From Planctomycetota bacterium (GTDB taxonomy: Bacteria > Planctomycetota > Planctomycetia > Planctomycetales > Planctomycetaceae), in contig JAJRTM010000494.1 in the NCBI GenBank assembly GCA_024278285.1, positions 1 to 5,947 of the forward strand: a DNA stretch of 5,947 bases, read 5' to 3'. Each line of letters starts with the position of its first letter. Position 1 is the stretch's first letter. Position numbers and translations under genes: made by a program. Below are positions 1-5,947 of the stretch, in pieces. A model generated the notes under the pieces. The model searched no databases, was not told the origin of the DNA, and saw nothing but the letters and a program-made list of their open reading frames with translations.

Positions 1-557
1 AATACAAACGGTTCGCAGATGACGAGTTTCACATTCGGCAACGCTGCCTTCGTATCTTTCAGTAGTTTTCGATAACCGGTTTCGTAGGTTTCAACAGTCC
101 CGTCATATTTACCAGCAAATTTATGCCAGATATCGTTCACACCAATCAGGATACTTAACACATCCGGCTTCAAATCGATGCAATCTTTTTTCCATCGTTT
201 CGCCAAGTCCGGCACTTTATGCCCGCTGATACCACGGTTATATATCGTCAAATCTTTTCCATGTTTGCCAACCAGCATCGAAGCAGCAGCCATCCACGCA
301 TAACCTCGTCCAAATCCGGGCTGCATATTCGGCGTGCTTTCCGTCTTCGCACTTTTATCACGACCGGCATCAGTGATGGAGTCTCCCTGAAACAGTATCG
401 TGCTGCCGGGTTGAATCAACGAATAATGTTTCTTCTTCTCGGCAGCATGCAAGTTACCCGAACCCGCAACCATCGCCACTCCAGCCGCACCGGCAGCAAG
501 TGATGTTGTCAAGAAATCGCGGCGACCAGATTGTGAATTGCTCATATTATTGTCCAT
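1..557 (-). CDS. Tat-exported SGNH/GDSL-family hydrolase (N-terminal part; C-terminus beyond left edge)
   Basis: Partial gene: about 185 residues from the start at 557, running off the left edge without a stop. The N-terminus carries a twin-arginine signal (GRRDFL, residues 11-16) followed by an Ala/Gly-rich hydrophobic stretch to about residue 38 and a plausible cleavage site around LHA-A, so export in folded form is expected. The mature part shows three SGNH blocks in order: the nucleophile block FQGDSITDAG (about 56-65, Ser60), the NRGISGHKV block (107-115, oxyanion Gly) and the GVND block (139-142, oxyanion Asn141). The catalytic Asp/His block would lie outside the window. Family members are carbohydrate esterases, lipases or acetylesterases; the substrate cannot be told. 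An alternative start, ATG at 545, gives four fewer residues and has a GGA seven bases upstream, so it may be the real one. The gene begins 29 bases after the permease stop, suggesting co-transcription. Confidence 0.88.
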   Translation of the reverse strand, partial: MDNNMSNSQSGRRDFLTTSLAAGAAGVAMVAGSGNLHAAEKKKHYSLIQPGSTILFQGDSITDAGRDKSAKTESTPNMQPGFGRGYAWMAAASMLVGKHGKDLTIYNRGISGHKVPDLAKRWKKDCIDLKPDVLSILIGVNDIWHKFAGKYDGTVETYETGYRKLLKDTKAALPNVKLVICEPFV

Positions 558-586
558 TCAAATGAAAGTTTCTAAAGGGATTAAGT

Positions 587-2032
587 TCAAAGAAAAATGA
601 CCACATACGCAATTGCTAATATGATTTGCATGATCGCAAACGGTAACGCCATCACGACGAACTTGCCGAACGAAAGCGGTATTTTTTGTTTGTGGATAAT
701 TGTCATCGCAACGACAGTCGAAGCGGAACCAATAGGCGTGATGTTGCCTCCCAGGTTGGCGCCGAAAATAACACACCACCACAGTTGAGAATCGCTGGCC
801 AGTTCCATTCCAGAGAGGATTTTAGCCAGCATCGCAGCCAGTGGAATGTTATCGGTGACGGAACTGGCTACCGCTGCAGAAAGCAGCAACGAGGCAGAAG
901 CGGCAGATTTAGGAAGTGAAAGCATCGCTGCAATTCCCTGACCAATTAAATCGAGTACCATCGCCTGCTCCATCACATAAATCACCACGAACAGCCCAGC
1001 AAAAAATGCGAGCAAGTCCCAATCGACCAGTGAGTAATATTTTCCGACTTCATGCTTGTAGGCCAGAAGCATAACCCCTGCAAAAAACAACGCGATAAAT
1101 CCCATGCCTAGTTTATCGAGGTTCCAGGGCAGGGCAGATTGTCCTGCCAAAGTGGCGATAAAGGCAACGAGAACGCCGACTGCAATCCAGAAAAAGTTTT
1201 TATCGGGGACAGATTCATTTTCATCAAAGCCAGAAACAAGCAGCCTTGCCGATTCTTTTTCGGCATCGGTTTTTAATCCGGAAATGGAAAAACGCCAGCG
1301 CCCCATTAATAACGTTGCAGCAGTGGAGACAACAACATACGGGGCGGCGACGAGAAAGAACCTGGCGAATGAAATACCGGCTGTTTTCCCCACAATAATA
1401 TTCGGCACCGAACTAATCAACGTCAGCAACCCGCCTACATTGGTTAACAATCCTTCCACCAATAAAAACCCGAGCATTAAATCCTGACGTTTCAGCTTCC
1501 CGAGTGAGACCGATGTCAAACTCCCAATAATAATCATCGCGGTTACATTATTCAGCACGGCTGAAAACAGAACGGTTAGCAGGCCATAATAAATAAGCAG
1601 CATCCAAGGGTCGCCCCCCGATTGCTTGGTGAGCCGAATCGCCAGCCAACTAAAAATACCCGACCGGCTCGCCACTTCCACAAACAGGCTCGCTCCCAGG
1701 ATGACGGTAATAACGGACCAATCGATTCCCGGAATATAAACCGGCATCGAAATCGTATGCCCATTCGGCAGTGTCACTTCTCCAAACGGAAGCAGCGGCA
1801 CATCCGCCCAGGCAGAAATGATACAAGCCAGTATTAAGCATAAACCGCTGACGGCTCCGACGATGATCGACTTTTTTGCATGGAGCTTTTCTTCGATCGC
1901 CAGTGCAGCAACCATCCCGAGAAGAATAAAAGTAAACAGTGCAGTAATCCAACCGGGAACAACGTGCTCGGTTAGATTCGCAGCAGTTTCGCTGGATGCG
2001 AGTGTAAGCAGAAAATTAAAATTCATCATCAT
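587..2032 (-). CDS. ArsB/NhaD/SLC13-like (ion transporter superfamily) permease
   Basis: Complete 481-residue inner-membrane protein with roughly 11-13 hydrophobic segments and no cleavable signal. It has the duplicated architecture of the ion transporter superfamily. The first half carries AVLNNVTAMII (158-168) and NVGGLLTLISSVPNIIVG (198-215), which correspond to the re-entrant DNVT and GG-T-PPN motifs of ArsB, NhaD and SLC13 proteins. The second half repeats the pattern with SSVTDNIPLAAML (390-402) and GANLGGNITPIGSAS (424-438). The segment VDWDLLAFFAGLF (336-348) is also typical of the family. Members move arsenite, Na+/H+, citrate or dicarboxylates; these motifs do not decide which. No arsR, arsC or arsA lies nearby, so arsenite export has no contextual support. 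Three ATG codons in a row open the frame (2032, 2029, 2026). The only Shine-Dalgarno-like bases, GGA, abut the first ATG and sit six bases before the third, so translation may start at 2026. The gene lies 47 bases after the serine hydrolase and 29 before the SGNH gene. Confidence 0.88.
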   Translation of the reverse strand: MMMNFNFLLTLASSETAANLTEHVVPGWITALFTFILLGMVAALAIEEKLHAKKSIIVGAVSGLCLILACIISAWADVPLLPFGEVTLPNGHTISMPVYIPGIDWSVITVILGASLFVEVASRSGIFSWLAIRLTKQSGGDPWMLLIYYGLLTVLFSAVLNNVTAMIIIGSLTSVSLGKLKRQDLMLGFLLVEGLLTNVGGLLTLISSVPNIIVGKTAGISFARFFLVAAPYVVVSTAATLLMGRWRFSISGLKTDAEKESARLLVSGFDENESVPDKNFFWIAVGVLVAFIATLAGQSALPWNLDKLGMGFIALFFAGVMLLAYKHEVGKYYSLVDWDLLAFFAGLFVVIYVMEQAMVLDLIGQGIAAMLSLPKSAASASLLLSAAVASSVTDNIPLAAMLAKILSGMELASDSQLWWCVIFGANLGGNITPIGSASTVVAMTIIHKQKIPLSFGKFVVMALPFAIMQIILAIAYVVIFL

Positions 2033-2079
2033 TCCGAACTATTTGTTGCCGAAGTTTATTATCGAAATCAGTATCTTCA

Positions 2080-3243
2080 TTAGATAATGCAATCCACTTC
2101 TTCCATCGCTACATGGATGGCATTGGAAAGGCGGATTAAGCAAACGCGAGATTCAGCAGAGGGGTTTGTTGAACAGATCACACAAGCCCGCTCCAGACTT
2201 AAATCGACCCACATCACACAACCGGTCGCTCCCCAATGTCCGATTGTTTCCTCGCTTAGTAAATCACCAAAAGTTTCTCGATGCGTTTTCCAGTTGTGCC
2301 GCCAGCCGAGTCCCCAAGGGCGATGCGTTTGGTCGCGGGAATTCATCGATTCAAAAAAACGTAATTGATTCTGAGAGGCTTCTATCGCGAGTGCCGGTGA
2401 GATTACCGATGTTGGTCCCATGAAATCCTGAGCAAGCGAATCGACACAAAACTTGATCATATCCCTCGGAGTCGAAAGCATTCCACCCCACGGAACACCA
2501 AGTTTCTGCCAGTATTCGCTGTTCCAGTCGCCCGCGTTTCCCTGTAGATGTTCGGGAATATCTACGTGTGTGACACGCTTGAGGATAACATCAGCCGATT
2601 CATCGTCAACAAAACCAAGGTAGCTGTTTGTCATACCCAGCGGCTTAAATATCTTTCGATGGATATACTCTCTTAACGGAACGCCGGTCACTTTTTCCAT
2701 CAGTTTTTGTAGAACAACAAATCCCATGCTCTGATAAGCCGCCTGTGTGCCAGGAGTATAGTCTAGCGAAACATCAAGAATCCCCTGATAAAACTGATCC
2801 AGGGTGGCGTGTTTGTTTCGCATTTCCAAATTATCGGGCAACTGATCCGGCAGCCCCGAGGTATGTGAAAGTAAATTTCTGATCGTAATAGATCGCTTTT
2901 CCCCTTTATTCCAACCGGGAAGATAATGATGGATGCGCTCATTGAGAGAAAATAATCCATCTTGAACAGCAATCAGCACGGCGGTTGCAACAACAGGTTT
3001 TGTCAATGAAGCAACCAGATACAGCGTTGAATCATCAACTTCGCATCCTTCCTCTTTATCGGTTTGCCCAAGATGAATCGCTGGAGAGTCTGTACTTGAA
3101 AACGCTTGAAAGGAAAGCGAAGAAAACGAACCACGAGCAACAAAACTTTCCGCCAGTTCAATCACACTCTCCCAACGAGGCGATTTATCCCAGACGGACT
3201 TTACGATTGGGTTCACTATTTCATCCATGAGTTTTAATACCAC
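2080..3243 (-). CDS. Serine hydrolase, beta-lactamase (class C / PBP4*-EstB-like) family
   Basis: Complete 387-residue protein of the beta-lactamase/transpeptidase fold (PF00144 type). The active-site motifs are in the correct order and spacing: S79-L-T-K82 (SxxK, in YLVASLTKPVVA), the tyrosine motif Y170-Q-S172, and H336-W-G338 in place of KTG, within GHWGATGCVMWVDL. The conserved LLSHTSGLP (124-132) and WGGMLSTPRDM (252-262) segments also match. The third residue of the tyrosine motif is Ser instead of the more usual Asn. No signal peptide or lipobox is visible, so the protein is probably cytoplasmic, which argues against a beta-lactam resistance role and for an esterase, amidase or peptidase. 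The annotated start is GTG at 3243; ATG at 3228 (residue 6) is equally plausible, and neither has a clear Shine-Dalgarno sequence. The GTG is only six bases from a large palindrome, and the frame stays open upstream through it to a TAG at 3313-3315 with no ATG, GTG or TTG codon. The permease follows 47 bases after the stop. Confidence 0.9.
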   Translation of the reverse strand: MVLKLMDEIVNPIVKSVWDKSPRWESVIELAESFVARGSFSSLSFQAFSSTDSPAIHLGQTDKEEGCEVDDSTLYLVASLTKPVVATAVLIAVQDGLFSLNERIHHYLPGWNKGEKRSITIRNLLSHTSGLPDQLPDNLEMRNKHATLDQFYQGILDVSLDYTPGTQAAYQSMGFVVLQKLMEKVTGVPLREYIHRKIFKPLGMTNSYLGFVDDESADVILKRVTHVDIPEHLQGNAGDWNSEYWQKLGVPWGGMLSTPRDMIKFCVDSLAQDFMGPTSVISPALAIEASQNQLRFFESMNSRDQTHRPWGLGWRHNWKTHRETFGDLLSEETIGHWGATGCVMWVDLSLERACVICSTNPSAESRVCLIRLSNAIHVAMEEVDCII

Positions 3244-3249
3244 GAAATT

Positions 3250-3317
3250 CGTAGGGTGCGTCGTGACGCACCAAATTCGCGTGAGCGTAATAAAGGTGCG
3301 ACACGACGCACCCTACG
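3250..3317. repeat. 68-base imperfect palindrome (REP/MITE-like intergenic element)
   Basis: A perfect 16-base inverted repeat pairs 3250-3265 with 3302-3317 (core GTAGGGTGCGTCGTG against CACGACGCACCCTAC). After one mismatch (3266/3301), six more pairs extend it (3267-3272 with 3295-3300), leaving a 22-base centre. Each arm is also self-complementary: 3255-3272 forms an 8-base-pair hairpin with a 2-base loop, and 3295-3312 forms a 6-base-pair hairpin with a 6-base loop. The sequence could therefore switch between one long hairpin and two short ones. The heptamer AAATTCG occurs on both sides of the left hairpin (3245-3251 and 3273-3279). The element fills most of the gap between the STAS and serine hydrolase genes. 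I recall similar GTAGGGTGCG...CGCACC units as dispersed intergenic repeats in several bacterial groups, but copy number cannot be judged from one window. Confidence 0.85.
3289..3312 (-). terminator. Possible weak intrinsic terminator after the STAS gene
   Basis: Read on the minus strand, the first hairpin met after the STAS stop has a GC-rich 6-base-pair stem (GGTGCG/CGCACC, 6-base loop) followed directly by TTTATT. That resembles a short rho-independent terminator. The U-tract is interrupted, and the same bases also take part in the larger palindrome, so termination may be partial or absent. It would lie 14 to 37 bases after the STAS stop codon. Confidence 0.25.
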
Positions 3318-3325
3318 CGATGGCG

Positions 3326-3661
3326 TTACTCAGTTATTTCAACTTCGTGCACCTTGATGATGGTATCTAACTTTGTAATCTCAAGTACATCGCGGACATC
3401 TTCGGAAGGGTTGTAAATATGCACATCGACATCAAGTTTCCGCATCGCAGCAATCAAGCCAAGTGTTCCACTCGGAATGAGTTTGACGCCCGTCAAATCA
3501 AACGCCAGAGTTTTGCAGTTGTGTTCTTTAATCAGACTGATTAAATCGTCTCTGCACTCAGCGAGATTAACATTGGCCAACGCATCATGCCCCCCAAATC
3601 CGACGACCGTTAATTCACCTGCTTTATAAACCGTCAAAGCCCCTTGCTGATATGCCATCAT
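3326..3661 (-). CDS. Single-domain STAS protein (anti-sigma factor antagonist-like)
   Basis: Complete 111-residue protein consisting of little more than one STAS domain, the usual size of a stand-alone anti-anti-sigma factor. The core strand and loop TLAFDLTGVKLIPSGTLGLI (51-70) matches the family pattern of a hydrophobic strand, DL-G, the phospho-loop and an LG helix. The tail, YNPSEDVRDVLEITKLDTII (83-102), matches the final strand and helix. In SpoIIAA/RsbV-type proteins the loop is DSSG or DSTG, with the second Ser/Thr phosphorylated by the partner kinase. Here the Asp is Pro63 and the phosphorylated position aligns with Gly65, leaving Ser64 and Thr66 as alternatives, so a classical phospho-switch is uncertain. 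No anti-sigma kinase, PP2C phosphatase or sigma factor gene lies in the window. Two ATGs open the frame (3661 and 3658). An AGGAG lies three bases before the first and six before the second, so 3658 may be the true start. Confidence 0.88.
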   Translation of the reverse strand: MMAYQQGALTVYKAGELTVVGFGGHDALANVNLAECRDDLISLIKEHNCKTLAFDLTGVKLIPSGTLGLIAAMRKLDVDVHIYNPSEDVRDVLEITKLDTIIKVHEVEITE

Positions 3662-3664
3662 GTT

Positions 3665-3669
3665 CTCCT
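3665..3669 (-). promoter_or_regulatory. Shine-Dalgarno sequence of the STAS gene
   Basis: The minus strand reads CAGGAGAAC and then two ATG codons. AGGAG is the clearest ribosome binding site in the window. Its spacing of six bases to the second ATG (3658) is better than three bases to the first (3661), so it bears on the start choice. Confidence 0.6.
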
Positions 3670-3708
3670 GAGAATTCGATTATCTGAACAGAAAGAAGTG
3701 CACCCGCT

Positions 3709-3714
3709 ATCATA
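3709..3714 (-). promoter_or_regulatory. Candidate -10 box (TATGAT) upstream of the STAS gene
   Basis: On the minus strand TATGAT differs from the TATAAT consensus at one base and lies about 50 bases before the STAS start, in the 108-base gap after valS. No good TTGACA-like hexamer is found 16-18 bases upstream. The box sits within a small perfect palindrome (3705-3717, CGCTA arms around a 3-base centre), which may be chance. The STAS gene could equally be read through from valS; no strong terminator is visible in the gap. Confidence 0.2.
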
Positions 3715-3769
3715 GCGAAAACAAGCGTTGAAATCCCAGAGAACAACCAATTTTCTGTTACATTCCAGT

Positions 3770-5947
3770 TCATTGCATTTTGGAAAGCTGTTCAATCACA
3801 TCTTGCGTACTTGCCAGTTGATGCTTCAAATTGGAAAGCGTTTCTTTAACATTATTGACGACATCAACCGGCGCACCAGAGACGAATCTTTCGTTGCTTA
3901 GTTTTTTCTCATGCCCAGTAATAAATCCTTTGAATTTATCCACTTCTTTATTTAAGCGTTTCAACTCTGCTTCGATATCAATCACGCCTTCCAACGGAAT
4001 GAATCCATCGATATCGCCAATTGTAAAACTGGCTGCCCCAACCGGGTGAACGACTTCTGCCCCTGCTGATTCCAAAACGGTTTTTGCCAGATTATCAAAT
4101 TGATCTGCGACCGATTCCATCTCGCTGGCGATTTCCGGTTTCGTTCTCATCAGTAATGAGAGAGGTGTTTTATGTGGAATACCGTAAACGGCTCGAACAT
4201 TTCGGACCGCAATAACGGTTTCTCTCAAACGATCAAAACGAGTTTCGATGCTTTCATCTTGCCACCTTTTCGGTAACTGTGGCCAGGCTGCGATCATTGC
4301 AGATTCTTCAGCAAGTTTCGGAACGGGCAAACCTCGCTGTGGGGCCAATTCTTTTAGTTGATGCCAAAGTTCTTCGGTGATAAATGGTGTGAACGGTGCC
4401 AGTAACCGCAGCAGTATGTCCATCACACCAACCAGAACCGCCTGGGCATCGCCACGTTTTTCTTCATCACGCAGTCGCGGCTTGATCATCTCCAGATACC
4501 AGTCGCAAAATTCATTCCAGGTAAAATCTCTCAGTACCCGTGTCGCTGCATCGAATTGATATCGTTCCAGACAGGTCGTCAACTCCTCACAAACTCTCGA
4601 AAGCCGACTCAATATCCAACGGTCTTCCAGAGGTAAACTTGAATGATCAATCTCACGGGGAGAATAACCTTCCAGATTCATCATCGCGAATCGGCAGGCG
4701 TTCCAGAATTTATTACAGAAATTTCTGCCATATTCAAAACGCTCCGAAACAATTCTCGCAACCGGTTCCCCAGGGTCTGGTTCATAATTCGGTGTTGAAT
4801 ACTGAAGTTCATGCTTGCTCTTGGGGAATTTGATGCGAGGCTTCACCCCATTAACGGGCATCGCTTCGGTGTGCTCAATCAATTGAGGAACCACCTCTCC
4901 CGTTTCCGGGTCTTCATAACCGACCGGCAGTTTCACGTCCTGCGTTTCGCCTGCCAGCGAAGCAATCGTGAAGCGGACCGCATCGGTGCCGTATTTGTCG
5001 ATTAAATCCATCGGATCGACACCGTTCCCTTTCGATTTCGACATCGTTCTCCCGAAACCATCCAGGATTTTCGGATGAATACAGACATGCGAAAACGGAA
5101 TATCATCCATGTTATACTGCCCCATCAGAACCATTCTCGCCACCCACAGCGTAATAATATCCCGGCTCGTCACCAGCACATTTCCCGGATAGAAATAGTC
5201 AAGAACTTCATTCTTCCCGGAACTGCTCGGATCTGCTTCTCCATTGAGTGGCGGGTTATTTTCAGAATCGGGCCAGCCAAGTGTCGCATGCGGCCAAAGT
5301 GCAGAACTGAACCAGGTATCCAGAACATCATCATCCTGCATATATCCCAAATCCTCAAGCTCTTGTTCAATCTTAGGATTACCATGATCTAGACAAACAT
5401 GAATTGTATATCCACCCTCTATTGTGAAGACGTTAGAGTTTTGTATTTTCTTTACACGATTTCCCTCATGTTCCTGCACCTGTATCGCAATTATATTATG
5501 GTCATACCAGTCTTGTCGTTGCAGGTGCTTTTGTAAGATTTCAACTGTTTGCTTATCGCGTGCAGAACATGACCAGATCGGAATACGATGCCCCCACCAA
5601 AGTTGACGCGAAATGCACCAGTCTCGTTTTTCTCCCAGCCAGTCGAGATACGTTTTTGAATACCGGGACGGGAAGAAACGAACCCGTTTCTCTTCAACAG
5701 CATCAATCGCACTTTGAGCCAGTTCATCCATTTTGACGAACCACTGATCCGACAGATAAGGCTCGATCGGCGTCTTCGAGCGATCACTATGCTTGAGCGG
5801 AATGACACGATCTTCGACCGATTCAAAATGCCCCAGCTCATCCATTTTTGTGACGACTTGTTTGCGGGCTTCGTAACGATCCTGTCCTGCGAAATCGCCA
5901 CAACTTTCGTTCATCGTGCCATCAGGATTCAGAATGTTGATCATCTC
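3770..5947 (-). CDS. valS: Valyl-tRNA synthetase (N-terminus beyond right edge)
   Basis: Class I aminoacyl-tRNA synthetase that charges tRNA-Val with valine in the cytoplasm. The frame is open to the right edge. About 725 residues are present; the N-terminal roughly 300, with the HIGH motif and most of the CP1 editing domain, are outside the window. Numbering from the Met at 5944: MINILNPDGTMN (1-12) and YEARKQV (24-30) are the end of the editing domain; CISRQLWWGHRIPIW (110-124) and DDVLDTWFSSALWP (205-218) return to the catalytic core. The signature TMSKSKGN (300-307) is the KMSKS loop with its first Lys replaced by Thr. The anticodon-binding helical domain includes EDRWILSRL (440-448) and FTWNEFCDWYLE (474-485). 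The last 65 or so residues are the charged coiled-coil tail typical of ValS. Two segments, 125-203 and about 340-399, are longer than in E. coli ValS. The Met at 5944 is internal, not a start. Confidence 0.97.
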   Translation of the reverse strand, partial: EMINILNPDGTMNESCGDFAGQDRYEARKQVVTKMDELGHFESVEDRVIPLKHSDRSKTPIEPYLSDQWFVKMDELAQSAIDAVEEKRVRFFPSRYSKTYLDWLGEKRDWCISRQLWWGHRIPIWSCSARDKQTVEILQKHLQRQDWYDHNIIAIQVQEHEGNRVKKIQNSNVFTIEGGYTIHVCLDHGNPKIEQELEDLGYMQDDDVLDTWFSSALWPHATLGWPDSENNPPLNGEADPSSSGKNEVLDYFYPGNVLVTSRDIITLWVARMVLMGQYNMDDIPFSHVCIHPKILDGFGRTMSKSKGNGVDPMDLIDKYGTDAVRFTIASLAGETQDVKLPVGYEDPETGEVVPQLIEHTEAMPVNGVKPRIKFPKSKHELQYSTPNYEPDPGEPVARIVSERFEYGRNFCNKFWNACRFAMMNLEGYSPREIDHSSLPLEDRWILSRLSRVCEELTTCLERYQFDAATRVLRDFTWNEFCDWYLEMIKPRLRDEEKRGDAQAVLVGVMDILLRLLAPFTPFITEELWHQLKELAPQRGLPVPKLAEESAMIAAWPQLPKRWQDESIETRFDRLRETVIAVRNVRAVYGIPHKTPLSLLMRTKPEIASEMESVADQFDNLAKTVLESAGAEVVHPVGAASFTIGDIDGFIPLEGVIDIEAELKRLNKEVDKFKGFITGHEKKLSNERFVSGAPVDVVNNVKETLSNLKHQLASTQDVIEQLSKMQ

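Noticed and set aside
219..503. 94-residue plus-strand open frame near the left edge
   Set aside because: It is antisense to the SGNH hydrolase, whose Tat signal and catalytic blocks are clear in the minus strand. The plus-strand product has no recognisable features.
1104..1487. 127-residue open frame on the plus strand
   Set aside because: It lies antisense inside the permease gene, whose protein has clear family motifs. The plus-strand translation is low in complexity, matches no recognised domain and has no convincing ribosome binding site.
587..2032. Arsenite resistance locus (arsB)
   Set aside because: The permease shares superfamily motifs with ArsB, but no arsR, arsC or arsA is nearby, and the motif variants (SSVPN in place of GDPPN, for example) do not single out ArsB.
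2087..2423. Two overlapping plus-strand frames at the serine hydrolase 3' end
   Set aside because: Both are shadows of the serine hydrolase frame, which carries the conserved GHWGATG motif in this stretch. Neither has a supporting start signal.
2080..3243. Beta-lactam resistance gene (ampC-like)
   Set aside because: There is no signal peptide, KTG is replaced by HWG and YxN by YQS. These fit the broad esterase/peptidase branch better than a periplasmic beta-lactamase.
3250..3317. CRISPR repeat or insertion sequence end
   Set aside because: There is only one palindromic unit with no repeat-spacer series, and no transposase gene lies in the window. A REP/MITE-like element explains it better.
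3662..3769. Possible small gene or RNA between valS and the STAS gene
   Set aside because: No open frame of useful length and no strong hairpin is present. The gap holds only the STAS ribosome binding site, a 13-base small palindrome and a weak -10-like box.
5491..5901. 136-residue open frame on the minus strand overlapping valS
   Set aside because: It is an alternative frame within the strongly conserved ValS catalytic region. The translation is rich in Arg and Ser, as expected from a shifted frame, and resembles no family.

Overview
The window reads like an ordinary chromosomal stretch of a Planctomycetes-type bacterium, with base composition near the middle of the GC range by eye. This assignment is an inference from four signs: a twin-arginine (RRDFL) export signal on an SGNH hydrolase, a STAS protein whose phospho-site reads PSGTLG, a valyl-tRNA synthetase with two long insertions, and a GTAGGGTGCG...CGCACCCTAC palindrome between genes. 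No 16S or other decisive marker is present, so the lineage call is moderate at best.

All five genes lie on the minus strand and are described here in transcription order, from high to low coordinates. The C-terminal three quarters or so of valS (valyl-tRNA synthetase) enters from the right edge and stops at 3770. After a 108-base gap comes a 111-residue single-domain STAS protein (3326-3661), with a good Shine-Dalgarno sequence and a weak candidate -10 box. An 82-base gap is then filled almost entirely by a 68-base imperfect palindrome (3250-3317). Next are a cytoplasmic beta-lactamase-fold serine hydrolase (2080-3243), an ArsB/NhaD/SLC13-like permease (587-2032) and the N-terminal part of a Tat-exported SGNH/GDSL hydrolase (557 down to the left edge).

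The last three genes are separated by only 47 and 29 bases, so they may be one transcription unit. The sequence does not give a shared substrate. An exported esterase-like enzyme, an anion-type permease and a cytoplasmic serine hydrolase would fit uptake and processing of an esterified organic acid, but this is speculation. valS and the STAS gene look like independent neighbours.

No tRNA, rRNA, CRISPR array, transposase, phage gene or toxin-antitoxin pair was seen, and no stretch over 300 bases lacks a gene. I found no convincing evidence for a new biological system. The items most worth a second look are the palindrome beside the start codon of the serine hydrolase, the altered phospho-acceptor site of the STAS protein, and the two ValS insertions.
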